DNA of 64,000 nucleotides from Neocallimastix lanati (nom. inval.) (GCA_016946835.1 JACVTC010000055.1:988501-1052500), one strand, 5' to 3'; shown: positions 32,741 through 43,446, counted from the stretch's first letter. Notes: generated by a model not told the origin, from the sequence alone. Numbers and translations: made by a program.

Positions 32741-33143
32741 TTTATTTTTTTTTTTTTTTTTTAACGACCGTAGCAGGATTTTTCCCCAGCTGCACATCCG
32801 TAGACACACAATGGTTTATTACTAGAGCCCTTATCTAACTTCCTACTTAGTAGGTGGTCCAGTCCCTGCTGGACCTGCCTTACAGTTACTCTGCATTGGC
32901 GCTCCTTACCCAAGTATAATTACTGCTTGTCATTGTACGATAATCTTACAATTGGGTCTTGCTGCCACAATCTCCGGCACTCAACCCTCTCAGTGTAAAT
33001 CGATGAAAGTTAAATTAGAGATATAGGGGTATAAAGATATAGGGGTATAATACTTACCTGAAAACCCTAACCACCTAATAACGAAAAACCAGTGGAAAAA
33101 ACGTTACAGGCATAGGGAGGGGTCGAACCAGGAACCTTATGCT
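32741..33143 (-). mobile_element. SINE-like retroposon with B-box head and LINE-D-like segment
   Basis: A G+C-rich island in AT DNA. On the minus strand it begins GCATAAGGTTCCTGGTTCGA, containing a perfect RNA polymerase III B box (GGTTCGACCCC), and runs about 380 bp. It ends in cggtcgtt followed by a poly(A) tail (the T-run at 32745-32762). It is flanked by TATAATTATATT at 32729-32740 and 33144-33155, a possible target-site duplication (weak because AT-rich). Internal stems include ggtccag/ctggacc and cctact/agtagg. A roughly 45-bp part (about 32868-32914) matches the LINE-D coding end (cctgctgg ... cttac ... gcattg-cgctc). No A box is visible, so the head may be truncated. Confidence 0.6.
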
Positions 33144-33179
33144 TATAATTATATTCTTATATATTCAACTTTATTATTA

Positions 33180-34440
33180 TAAAATGGAAAATGTAGGAGA
33201 TTGATTCATTCTAAAGCTTGTATTTAAAAAATATATGAATCTTTTTATAGTTTTTCACTTCTAACATTTTATTTATCATTTCATTCTAGATTATATATAA
33301 TTATTTTATAGAAAATTATTACATTAATAAAAGATATAAAAAAATTATTAACAATTACAATTTTATAAAGACGTTTTTCTTAATGAAATAATTATCAAAC
33401 AAAGCAAAAAGAAAAAAATTCATAAATTTTAATTATTTTTATAATTTTCCTATTAAAACAATTATCAAACAAAGCAAAAAAGAAAAAACTTCTTCATAAA
33501 TTTTAATTATTTTTTTAATTTTCCTATATTTATTTTTTTTTTATATTTTTTTATGTTATGTTTATATTTCTTAGTTTTTAGTATTTTAGTATATGCTAGT
33601 TTCATTTTTATTAATATGTAATTTAGAGTTCATTATGGAAAAGATATTTCACCGGGGTTCTCGCTATTATGGAATATCTATTGACAATTCAGGGTTTATT
33701 TTTATTCGTGGTATAAACTCATAGACCAATGCTAAAATTAATGAATTTATTTTTATAAACAAAAAATTCAAAAATTGGGAAATGGAGAACTTTCGGAAGA
33801 TATTATAATTGAAAAGTTCATCAACACTACTAATTCCATTGCTAAGAATTTATTTATTACATCGTCAACAGAAATCAGAAAAGCGATGTTTAGAATGTGC
33901 TGCAAAATTTATTGTCTTCAAAAGATAAAATATACAAAATATATATAATATAAATAAATTGATTTATATACAAATCTACAAGTGATTCCAATGAATTTGT
34001 TAAAATTGTTAACTCATATAATAGACTTTGTGAATCAATTCATAAAAATGCAATGGATTTAGGAAAAAAGAATATTTATATTGATCAAAACTAGATGTTC
34101 GTTAGCTATTAAAAATTATAGTAGTAAAGAATGGAAATAGGTAAAAAAGAATGCAAAAATAGATAATCAATCTTTCACGGTCTCTCATCCTATTAAAAAC
34201 AATAACATTGAACTAGTTTCTTCTACAGATGAAAAACTTAGAGAGACTATTTAGAGAGACTATGACATGAAGAATCCGACTGGACAATTATCGAAATTAT
34301 TTAATGTTAAGAAGGGTTATTTGTAAATGAAAAAGGAATTTAAAAATTATATTATTAATACAGAGATGAATCAATTTAATTGAAATATTTAAATAGATAT
34401 TAAATAATTAGCCTTTTTAAGATCCAAGAAGACTACATTA
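33180..34440 (+). mobile_element. Relic block, second copy of 25660-26850
   Basis: Same broken peptide pieces as the first copy: MEKIFHRGSRYYGISIDNSG (about 33638), VKIVNSYNRLCESIHKNAMD (about 34000), LSKLFNVKKGY (about 34290). Each copy has its own stops and indels. An internal duplication of about 60 bp (aattatcaaacaaagcaaaa) lies at 33388-33480. It belongs to the amplified transporter unit. Confidence 0.5.
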
Positions 34441-34469
34441 TATAAGCTTATTAAAATTTTTTTCTTAGA

Positions 34470-34801
34470 CAGATTTTTTTGATAGAAATATAGAGAATAA
34501 TATATTCTTCATAATTTTGAAAACTAAATTACTTTATTATTTAATTTTTATTTTGTTTGTATTTATAGATTCGGAATAAAATTTATCTAATATTATTTAA
34601 TAAAAAATTACATGAATTTAAAAAATAAATTAAATAACTTAAATTAATATTAAAAAATGACATTATGAATTTCGAGAACGAAATGGCCTCTAACATTTCC
34701 CATTCATTGATAATAACTCTATGTGAATTAAAATTATCATTTAAATCTGTATCAAAATTTCTTCTTTGCCTTATTGTTTTTATGTAAATGGATTTTGACA
34801 A
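34470..34801 (-). mobile_element. LINE relic, C-terminal end (subtype near 52816)
   Basis: The minus-strand peptide contains FDTDLNDNFNSHRVIINEWE, homologous to SDTDSFDNPNTEIIT...DEWEKLE encoded at about 53045-52935. The ends match family members with a tctaaaaa-type 3' terminus. It is 5'-truncated and not a gene. Confidence 0.6.
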
Positions 34802-35330
34802 TGGTTATATATAATAGTATTCAAATTAATCATAGTATAAAAATCACTAATCACAATAAGCATAACATTAGTAAGGAATTCTACAAGCCCTACAAAATAT
34901 GAAATCAAGAAAAATAAGATTCTCTTTGGAAATAGATTGAAAGATATTATTAATAAAACCCACCCTTTCTATGAAACGAACCTCACCTTCAAATTATAAG
35001 ATTTCTATTAAAAGGAATTCTTATTCCTGATTAGGGTTTGAATTGACAATCCAAAAAAAAACTATGGTTCTCTCTTTCAAAGGTATTGACTTTGCTTTCA
35101 TGAATTGCTGTATTTTCAGTGTTGATGCTCCTGGTTAGTTTGTGTTTATACTGTCGGAATAGCATTCTTTGTCGAATTCTAGTTCTAGGAATAATTTTTA
35201 TAGAGAGAGACGTAGATCTCACTAAGAATAGTATTTTAGAATAATCGCTAGAAATGTTTTGGTTATTGAACAAAACATCCCATTCTTTTTAATATTCCAA
35301 ATCAATAATATCAACATCACTTCCATTAAA
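34802..35330 (-). mobile_element. LINE-D relic upstream of transporter copy 4
   Basis: Two parts. 34802-34990 resembles the dispersed block at 20401 and 40213. 35031-35330 reads on the minus strand FNNQNISSDYSKILFLVRST and later YKHKLTRSINTENTAIHESK, homologous to the relics before copies 2 and 3 and at 51329-51571. Stops upstream show that it is a fragment. Confidence 0.65.
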
Positions 35331-35600
35331 GAATTGACCTATTTACTACATTATTATTATTGATAATCATTATTAATATTATACACTTTGTTACTACTAT
35401 TAGCATTTGAATCTATTACGTTTCGCAATCGTGCACTAGATTCGATTCTAAAAAATATTTCTTATTATTAGTTTTTATTAATATTTATAATTATTATTGC
35501 GAAAAAGCACTAGATTCGATTCTATATTATATTTCTTATTATTATTTTTTATTAATATTTATTAATATTTATTATTATTAAAATTATTATTTTTATTATA

Positions 35601-35633
<33 letters not shown>

Positions 35634-36110
35634 TGTTATTTGGTATTTGTTATTTGTTATTTGTTATTTTTTAATAATTAATAAATCATTTTTATTTTTT
35701 TTTTTACTTTAATATAATTACAGGAATAATCATAAAATTTAAAGTTTAATAACAAAAATAAAAATATGAAAATATAAAAATAAGCATAATTTATAAAAAT
35801 TAAATTTGTGTAATGTAAATTTAAATAAAAAAAAGGAATAATTTATTATATATATATATGTATTAATATAGTTTTAATATAATAAAATATATTACTTTTA
35901 ATTTATAATATATATTAATATATTAATATAGTAAATAAATAATATAATTATATATTTTTTATGGTAAATTACTCTTTTTATATATATTGGAGTAATACTC
36001 AGTAAATACTTTTTTCAATAAATAAATGTTTTAATTTTAATATTAAATAGATATTTTTAATTTATTTAATATAAAAACTTAAAATATACTGTCATGTATA
36101 TTAAAAAAAT
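35331..36110. other. Spacer and upstream region of copy 4
   Basis: Contains two copies of gcactagattcgattct (35432 and 35509 areas), TTATTTG/TTATTTA microsatellites (about 35600-35690), and then 430 bp shared almost exactly with the upstream region of copy 2. Confidence 0.65.
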
Positions 36111-36111
36111 G

Positions 36112-36120
36112 TATATATAA
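36112..36120 (+). promoter_or_regulatory. TATA-like element, transporter copy 4
   Basis: TATATATAA about 95 bp before the ATG, same variant as copy 2. The upstream region also shares with copy 2 the absence of a stretch reading cttagcagta (present upstream of copies 1 and 3). Confidence 0.55.
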
Positions 36121-36214
36121 GCAGTGAAAATTCCTTTGTTTTTGATCTTCAGTTATTATTAAAGAATAACACTAATTTAAGTTTAAAAAAAAAAAAAAAA
36201 AAAAAAAACACAAA

Positions 36215-37732
36215 ATGAATAGTTTTCAATTTTTAGTTGCACTTACAGCCTCATTTGGTGGTTTACTTTTCGGTTATGAAGTTGGTGTCATGAATGTCGT
36301 TCTTGTTATGGACGCATTCCGTATCTTCTTTAAATTCCACAATTGGAATGGAGATGGTCTTGATGAAAAGGGACAACCAACCAAAGATAAAGCTAATATG
36401 ATGTACCGTGATTTAAAGGAAGCAGATAACAAGGCTACACTTGAAGGTCTTATTACATCCAGTTTCGTTCTTGGAGCTCTTTGTGGTGCACTTATGGCTA
36501 CTTACCTTGGTGAAAAGTACGGTCGTCAAAGAACTATTATGATTGGAGCCTGTATTTTCACCTGTGGTGCTATTATTCAAGGTATTTCAGCTCGTCACTG
36601 GGCTATGATTGCCGTTGGTCGTCTTATCACAGGTCTTTCTATTGGTTGTAATGGTGTTCTTTGTCCAACTTATATTTCTGAAGTTGCCCCAGCCAAGATT
36701 AGAGGTACTCTTTCTTCTTGTTACCAACTTATGACTACTTTCGGTATTATTGTTGCAGCCGTCATTAACTCCATTGTCTGGTACTACACCAATGTCAAGC
36801 CAGATGGTTTAGGTCAAACTAGAAATGATATTTGGAAAGAAGTTTCTAACTTTGAATGGAGATTTGCACTTTTATTCCAAGTTGTTCCAGGTCTTGGTCT
36901 TGCTCTCCTTATGTGTTTCCTTCCAAAATCACCACGTTGGTTATGTTCAAAGGATCGTGATGAAGAAGCTGTTGAAGTTTTAGCTAAGCTTAACGCAGCC
37001 TCTACCTCCGACGAACTTGTCCAAAGTGAACTTAAGGCTATTCAAGAAGATGTTGCAGCTACTCGTGCGGCTGGTTCTTCATCCTTTGGTGAACTTTTCA
37101 GTCCAGTTATTCGTCGTCGTACCTTCATTACTTTCTTAATGCAACTTTTCCAACAATGGACAGGTATTAATGTCATTATGTATTATCAATCACAAATTTA
37201 TGGAGAAATTGGATTTACTAAATTCATGTCTACTGTAGTTCTTCCAATTATTAACAACTTTGTCAACTTTGTTTCTACCTTCCCAGGTATGTGGGGTATT
37301 GAAAGATTAGGACGTAAGACTTTATTAGTTATTGGATCACTTATGATGATGGTCTTCCACATTTCTACTTGGGCTTTCTCTACTCAAACTAAGAATGGTA
37401 AGACCTGGCAATATCTTGCAGTTGCTAGTATCTTCCTTATGGTCTTTTCATTTGCCTGGACCTGGGGACCAGTTCCATGGGTTTACCAAGCCGAAGTTTT
37501 CCCACTCCGTGTCAGAGTTAAGGGATCAGCCGTTGGTACAGTTTCCAACTTCCTTAACAACTGGATCATTGCATTTGTTGGTCCAGCTCTTATGAAAGCC
37601 TGGTCTACCAAGACTTTCCTTCTTTTCGCAGCAGCCTGTCTTCTTGCTTGGGTCTATTCTCAATTCTACGTCATTGAATGTAAGGGTGTTAGTATTGATG
37701 AAATGGATGCCAAGATGGCAGGTAAAGCTTAA
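36215..37732 (+). CDS. MFS hexose transporter, copy 4
   Basis: 505 aa, protein identical to copies 1 and 2. It lies 6594 bp downstream of copy 3. Its nucleotide sequence is a patchwork. The promoter and first two thirds match copy 2 (ttcggttat, aagtacggt). Around codons 400-430 it carries the copy 3 variants cttttcatttgcc and gggtttaccaag. Further on it returns to copy 2 type (cagtttccaac, cattgcatttg). It has one private change (cccactccgtgtc). The A-tract leader and 3' inverted repeat are present; the attgaataataag array after the stop is shorter. Confidence 0.96.
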   Translation: MNSFQFLVALTASFGGLLFGYEVGVMNVVLVMDAFRIFFKFHNWNGDGLDEKGQPTKDKANMMYRDLKEADNKATLEGLITSSFVLGALCGALMATYLGEKYGRQRTIMIGACIFTCGAIIQGISARHWAMIAVGRLITGLSIGCNGVLCPTYISEVAPAKIRGTLSSCYQLMTTFGIIVAAVINSIVWYYTNVKPDGLGQTRNDIWKEVSNFEWRFALLFQVVPGLGLALLMCFLPKSPRWLCSKDRDEEAVEVLAKLNAASTSDELVQSELKAIQEDVAATRAAGSSSFGELFSPVIRRRTFITFLMQLFQQWTGINVIMYYQSQIYGEIGFTKFMSTVVLPIINNFVNFVSTFPGMWGIERLGRKTLLVIGSLMMMVFHISTWAFSTQTKNGKTWQYLAVASIFLMVFSFAWTWGPVPWVYQAEVFPLRVRVKGSAVGTVSNFLNNWIIAFVGPALMKAWSTKTFLLFAAACLLAWVYSQFYVIECKGVSIDEMDAKMAGKA

Positions 37733-38389
37733 GAAAGTTGAATAAAAAGAAAAGAAGAAGCTTGATTAATAATAAGATTGATTAATAATAAGTTTGAATA
37801 ATAATAAGAAATAAATAAGAAAAAGAGAAAAGCAACTAATTTTTTGAAAACTAAATTTAAAATATTAATAATAATATTAAAATAGAAATTAGTTTTTTTT
37901 TTTTTTTTTATTATAATATAGAATTAAAAATATATTTAAATAAATTAAAATTAATATTAAAAATAGAAAAGAAGAAAAAAATTTAATTTAAAAAAATAGA
38001 AAACAATTATTTATTTTAAATATAAATTATAAGAATGAAAAATTATTTATAATTTAAAGATTTTATAAACAAAAAATACAAAAAAAAAAATAAATTAATA
38101 AATAAAATAAAAAATAAAAATATAATTATTGAATTTTATAATTATTTATTTATATATAGTGTTTGAATATTATTATTAGAATGAATTTTAAAAAAAAAAT
38201 GAAATATATATATAAAAGATCATATTTATTAATTTAATTGAATTTGTTGAAAAAAAAAAACCTTTTTTTTTTAAAAAAAATTAATTAATATATATAATTT
38301 TTACGACTTTTTTTATTTTTATTTGATAAAAATAAAATATTTTATTTAAAATATATCTTTAATTTTTATTAAATACTTTTTTGAGTTAA
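37733..38389. other. A/T-rich spacer downstream of copy 4
   Basis: The transporter 3' flank as in copies 2 and 3, then AT-rich DNA. Nothing coding. The amplified unit appears to fade out here. Confidence 0.6.
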
Positions 38390-38515
38390 AAAAATAATTA
38401 ATTATTTATTTTTATTAAATTCTTTTATGATTCCGAATTATTTCACAATTAAAATAATTAATTATTTATTTTTATTAAATTCTTTTATGAGTCCGAATTA
38501 TTTCACGATTAAAAA
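38390..38515. repeat. About 65-bp tandem duplication
   Basis: Two units, each with attaaattcttttatga, ccgaattatttcac and then aattaattatttattttta, differ at a few bases. Confidence 0.85.
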
Positions 38516-38559
38516 AATATCATTAATTTACATTTAGGAGAAAAAAGAAATAAGAAGAA

Positions 38560-38775
38560 CAATTGACTTTTATAATGAGATTGAATGAATTATTATTCAA
38601 ACAAGAAAAACAATTGAATTTTATAATGAGATTGAATGAATTTTATTCAAACAAAAACTATTATAATGAGATTGAATGAATTTTATTCAAACAAAAACTA
38701 TTATAATGAGATTGAATGAATTATAAAAAAGAACTATTATAATGAGATTGAATGAATTATTATTAAAAAAAGGAA
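38560..38775. repeat. Minisatellite with core ataatgagattgaatgaatt
   Basis: Five imperfect units, each containing ataatgagattgaatgaatt and separated by variable tails (attcaaacaaaaactatt and variants). Unit length is about 35-60 bp. Confidence 0.9.
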
Positions 38776-38984
38776 CTATTATATTTTAATATTTTTTCTT
38801 TTTCTTTTCTTTTTAGATTATGAAGAGAATATACTTTCACTGCTTTATTTATTATATATAAAAAAAAGTATTAAAATAAAGTATTGGGTTACAATGTAAA
38901 TAAAATAATATAAAAAAAATTAAATATATAATTTAATTAAATGAAATTAATATCATATAATAAAAATATTCAATTAAATCCTAG

Positions 38985-40215
38985 ACTGAGGTATTATAAC
39001 ATATGGTTACTTATCGAGTGATGCATTAAGACAAGCAGCTTTAATGTCGAGTTACATAAAAGTCCAATTAAATTTAGATGCCATTGATAGTAATAATTTT
39101 TGAGTATCAATACTAAGAGTTGGTGAATGAGTCAAGTCGTATTCAATACATTTAATTTGATTGAAACCTTTGGCTACGATTCTTCCTTTATATTTATTAT
39201 GTTTCCGTTGCCATCTCTTTTTAAGGCGTAAGTCCACTTTTTTGTAGTTGGATTTATTCTTTTTGGAATTTTCTTTTTGAAAACCATTATTTTATTGTCG
39301 TAAAAATTTTTTAATTTGGCATTCATGACTTCAATCCAATAATTCTTATCCATACATGAAATGGCCTGTTTATAATTTAATGGAACATCAGTAATCATTT
39401 TGTTATCATTATCTATATTATTTAAGTTTGAATTGAGTCTTTTGTGATTTTTATTTAGTAAAAGACATCCTGTTTTTTTTAAATGGTGAAGATATTCCAT
39501 TATTCTAAATTTTAGGTTTTTTAATTATTAAATCCGAGCTATGAATCTTTCTTTTATTGATATGATTATTTGATGTAGACGGCAAGTTTTAATTGAATAA
39601 GTACTTAATTTGTTATCATTGTTGTTATGCAATGATATTGATTGGTTATCAGTGAATATTGTAATTGCTTCAAAGTTTGAAGCTAAATAGCTTATGGTGC
39701 TGTCGGAAGTATTGTCGTAATTGATGTCAATGTTTAAGTTGAAATCACTATTTGATGCTTCTATATTATCATCATTTAGAGCTCTAAAATTCGGAGTTAA
39801 GTAATAAGATTCATAAGTATTGTCACTAAATTCGACGAATATATTTTCTGTTTTATCGTTAGTATTGGCTTTATCAATTATGTTTTCTGTGGAATGATTT
39901 GAAATTAGTTCGAAGTTCTGACTTTCGTTGTTGATGTTAGGTTCATCGATGGATATATTGTCTTCCATATTGGAGTTGTTGGTAACGTCATTATCGTTAT
40001 TTCGATTCAAATAAACATTATCTTCATAACTTCAATCGAATTTAGATAAGTAAAGATACTTATAATTATGCTTAGAATTTCTGATTTATTTTCAAGTAAG
40101 AAAATCCAACCTTTTTCTTGAGTAAACATCCACGAAAGTGAAAATGAATCTTTTTCCTGTGAAAGATCGTTGAATAAGCCATATTGTTTTGACGTTGATT
40201 GCTTTTGACCATGGT
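38985..40215 (-). mobile_element. Decayed Ty1/copia pol (integrase and reverse transcriptase)
   Basis: Minus-strand peptides in copia order. Integrase-like FIFTFVDVYSRKRLDFLT is at about 40165-40112. A long Asn-rich linker (40010-39528) follows. Then come the reverse transcriptase start NYKQAISCMDKNYWIEVMNA (about 39380-39320), PKRINPTTKKWTYALKRDGN, YKGRIVAKGFNQIKCIEYDL (about 39188-39130), THSPTLSIDTQKLLLSMASK and LDIKAACLNASLDK (about 39046-39005). The K-x-R-x-V-A-K-G-F and LDIKxAxLNxxL motifs are diagnostic for Ty1/copia RT. At least two frameshifts break it, and it stops before the YxDD box. No LTR was recognised around it. Confidence 0.85.
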
Positions 40216-40560
40216 TAGATCTAATAGTATTTAATTGATCATAGTGTAAAAGTCATTGGCATAACATTAGTAAAGAATTCTGCAAGCCCTAAAAAATATG
40301 AAATCGAGAAAAAGAAGACTCCACTCTCTCTCAAAATTGATTGAAAAATATTATTAATAAAACACCTTCTTTCTATATGAAAGTTTTATATACTACATTT
40401 CAGCTAAGAAGGAGACACATTACATAAAAATTAATATTATCATCAAAATTTTCCTCTTTGTCATCAGATTATTCAATAATTTTTCATGAGCGATTAGAGA
40501 AAAATTAATATAAACTTTATGAATTTACATTTAATTCTTCCAATCCAAAAAAAAAAAAAA
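40213..40560. repeat. Dispersed relic block (copy of 20401 type)
   Basis: Shares cattagtaaagaattctg, gattgaaaaatattattaat, gaaggagacacatta and tcctctttgtcatcag with the block at the palindrome centre. It shares aagccctaaaaaatatgaaa with 34870. Confidence 0.55.
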
Positions 40561-41025
40561 AAATCCAAGAGAAAATTGTGAATATTTTAGTGAGAGATGT
40601 TGAATAAATTTTTTAAAACCAAATTTAATAGTTTTAATCACAGTAGTACTTTTATAATGAAAATTTTCCTAATAAAATTTATTATTGTATTTGCGTATTG
40701 TTAATCAAATTATTTTTTTTTTTTTGGACCATGAATTATGTAAAAGTGTTAATATATTTTTAATTAAATAAAAAATAGTGCAAGACTGCAAGACAATTCT
40801 TTCCACTTTTTAAAGCATTAGAATCATCGCCTTACCACATAAACTAGTTATAGTAAATATAAATAGCTCCTTAAATTATTTATAAATAGTAGTATTGGAA
40901 GTATTATTTTTAAACCTTTTCCACAGCAAGGGCAGAATTAAAGACAATCGTCAGAAACTCTACCACTTCTAATTGCAATAGCGGTAAAATATTTGTAATT
41001 AGTTCAAAATTTTAAGATCCAGCTT
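40561..41025. other. Relic DNA without a clear frame
   Basis: Mixed AT-rich and moderately complex sequence. The part at about 40910-40990 (cttttccacagcaagggcag to taattgcaatagcgg) is another piece of the LINE-C zinc-finger region. No intact gene. Confidence 0.5.
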
Positions 41026-41570
41026 ATTTTTTTTTTTTTTTTTTAGACAAGAAAGAGAATACACTTCCAGTACTTTATTAAATAGATGAATATATTTTTA
41101 TATATTAAATTTATTAAAAAAAAAAATACATTATATAATTTAAAGATAAAAATAAATTGTATGTAAAAGATTAAGTAAAATAAAAAATAGTAAAAATTAA
41201 AAAAACAAAAAATTTAATTAATCATAAAAAAATTAATGCAATAAATAATAAAAATAAGTTCAAAGATTAAAAAAATTTTGGTGTGATGTATATTATGAGA
41301 AGTAACATGATCACCAGTTAGATCTAAAATAATAAAGCAAAGAAGAAACATCTTCAAAATAGATAGTGTGATATCCACTAAACTCTCCCCTGAACCAAAA
41401 GAAAGATCATCAAAAGTTGAGTTACTTACTATATGTTCTGGGTTCGGAACGGTGCTGTTAGTAAATGTATATTGATGAGAATTAACAGGACTACTAACTT
41501 CACAATTCCTTTGTCATATCGATACGATGTCGGCACTCTTGGTAATGAAAGTGTTTTTGTTAAATCTCTC

Positions 41571-41602
<32 letters not shown>

Positions 41603-42010
41603 CTCAAGAGAGCTACTGATGATTGGAATTGTATTAGCAAGGTATTCGGCAAGCCCCACTATATACGGAATAGTAGATTCCTGTGAACTTTTTAGGAGTT
41701 GTTCATTTAAAATGTCTCCGTTTCCCCAGTATTGAATTGAAGCACATCTAAAGCTGAAATTCCATCAAGAAAGAAATATATAAGTATACATCTTTATGAA
41801 ATTTTCATATTCTAAAATATTAGAATAAGAAAGAAGTAAGGAAAGATTCCTTACTTTATTGGCAGATAAAATGAAAAGGTCATAAATAAATTTTAAAATA
41901 TTTACATCGACATAAAGAAAAGGTAGAACATTCAAATATCCAATGGATAAAAGATTGATCACCTTTTCCACAGCAAGGTCAGAATTTAGGACAATCGTCA
42001 GAAATTCTAC
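41026..42010 (-). mobile_element. LINE-C relic, 3' part
   Basis: Second copy of the family at 26855-27900. The minus strand reads YIVGLAEYLANTIPIISSSL (about 41660-41600), T-run, SHQYTFTNSTVPNPEH (about 41485-41440) and LSILKMFLLCFIILDLTGDH. The 3' end reads ttcttgtctaaaaaaaa near 41040. Its 5' continuation (agctgattacaaatatagta) resumes at 42587 after a LINE-D insertion. It decayed by stops and frameshifts. Confidence 0.75.
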
Positions 42011-42022
42011 CACCAGTGGTAC

Positions 42023-42025
<3 letters not shown>
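42011..42025. repeat. Target-site duplication, left copy
   Basis: caccagtggtactat, identical to 42572-42586. The two copies bracket the poly(A)-tailed LINE-D copy exactly. Confidence 0.9.
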
Positions 42026-42062
<37 letters not shown>

Positions 42063-42571
42063 GGCAGCAAACTTGTTTCATCTTTATTAATTAAATATTT
42101 GATAAAATACATGTAATAAAAAGAAAAAAAGATAAAAAAATAAACAAAATAAAACACAAAATAGAATAAAATAATGGTATAAAGTATTCTAGTTTCATTT
42201 AATTAATATCTGTAAGACTTCACAAGGGCATTATTATACTGAAGTATAATAATTAAATTTGACTTCGGTTAATCATAATTTTAAGATACAAAATTTTGAT
42301 CTTCATTGGTTGCGCTAGCCCTGCTGGCCTGTCTTACTGTTTCTTCAGCATTGACGCTCTTGGTAGTAGTAGTACGATTCGATTTGAACCTATTGAACAA
42401 AGACCATTGCTGGCCAATAGCACTAGGTATAATCGATTGAAGAATTGCCGCAGTAACCACCAAGAATGGAGTATCAGAATAAGCAGATTTCATCTGGCAT
42501 TTAAATAGATCCTTCCATTCCCTTGTACTGTTATTAATACTTCGACCTCCATGAAGGAAATTAAACACTTA
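42026..42571 (-). mobile_element. 5'-truncated LINE-D insertion with poly(A) tail
   Basis: A non-LTR retrotransposon copy on the minus strand. It starts within the ORF2 C-terminal region (FNFLHGGRSINNSTREWKDL, about 42565) and keeps an open frame to ATNEDQNFVS and a stop at 42281. A 3' UTR of about 220 bp follows, ending gtttgctgccgtt and then a poly(A) tail (T-run 42026-42059). It is flanked by a perfect 15-bp target-site duplication and sits inside the LINE-C relic. Truncated 5' end, A-tail and TSD are the marks of target-primed reverse transcription. With an undamaged reading frame it is the youngest element in the window. Confidence 0.92.
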
Positions 42572-42586
42572 CACCAGTGGTACTAT
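42572..42586. repeat. Target-site duplication, right copy
   Basis: caccagtggtactat, identical to 42011-42025. Confidence 0.9.
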
Positions 42587-42740
42587 ATTTGTAATCAGCT
42601 CTTAATCTTAAGATCCAGATAAAACCCAAACTTAAATGAGGGTTATTCAAGTTTGAGCTTGATTAGATTTCGAGTTTTTATAAATTTTGAAGTTATCATA
42701 ATGGTTCTTCTTCCACCAAATGTTTAGCCTGAACCCGATT
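42587..42740 (-). mobile_element. LINE-C relic, part upstream of the insertion
   Basis: Continues the LINE-C relic: aatcagctcttaatcttaag followed by cagataaaacccaaactt matches 27838-27876. On the minus strand it corresponds to the segment just before the zinc finger. Confidence 0.7.
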
Positions 42741-43446
42741 AAATTAAAAATAAATTAAATTAAATTAAATATACAATTAAAAAATTTAAAAATACATGTA
42801 AATAATATCAATAATATATCATTATTCTTTTTCTAAAATAATATAATTAATATTAATAATTTAATAAAAAAAATATTTAAATATTTATATAAATATAATA
42901 ACTTTTTTTTATTTATTTATTACGATTATTATATATATATATATATATTTTATAAAAAAAAAAAAAAAAAAAGAATTTATTAACACCACAAAATATCAAA
43001 AATATATATTTTACAATATTTCTTATGAATGATTTAATGTTTTTTTTTTTTAGAAATAAACTTTTTTATTTATTTATAAAAAAAAAAAAAAAAATAGCAA
43101 TTTTCATATATATATATATATAATTATTTTTTATAATTATTATTTTTTTTTCTTTTTTTTTTTCTTTTTTTTTAATATAAACTATATAAATACATAAAAA
43201 TACTCAATATTTTTTTTCAATTTTCTACTTTTATAAAAAATATAATCAATATATTTTTTTTAAATATATATACATACAATGTATTTTTTTTTTTTTTTTT
43301 TTTTTTATTACAATATTTTATTTTATTATTGATTATTTAAATTTTAACTTTTTTTTTTTAATTTCTATTCAATTTTTTTTTTTTTTTTATAATATTCTAC
43401 AAAAAAATAAATAAAAAAAAATTTTTTTTTTTTATTAAAAATAATT
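42741..43446. other. A/T-rich 3' flank of the expansin-like gene
   Basis: Homopolymers and TA runs, no coding sequence. Transcript end signals for the minus-strand gene at 43447 must lie here but cannot be distinguished. Confidence 0.65.

Noticed and set aside
33110-33143. tRNA gene 3' half (TTCGA loop)
   Set aside because: The loop sequence fits, but the T-stem does not pair, and no anticodon or D arm can be drawn. Kept only as a B box of a SINE-like element.
41433-42508. Plus-strand open frames over the LINE relics
   Set aside because: Antisense to the LINE-C and LINE-D coding remains, which carry the zinc-finger and C-terminal motifs on the minus strand.
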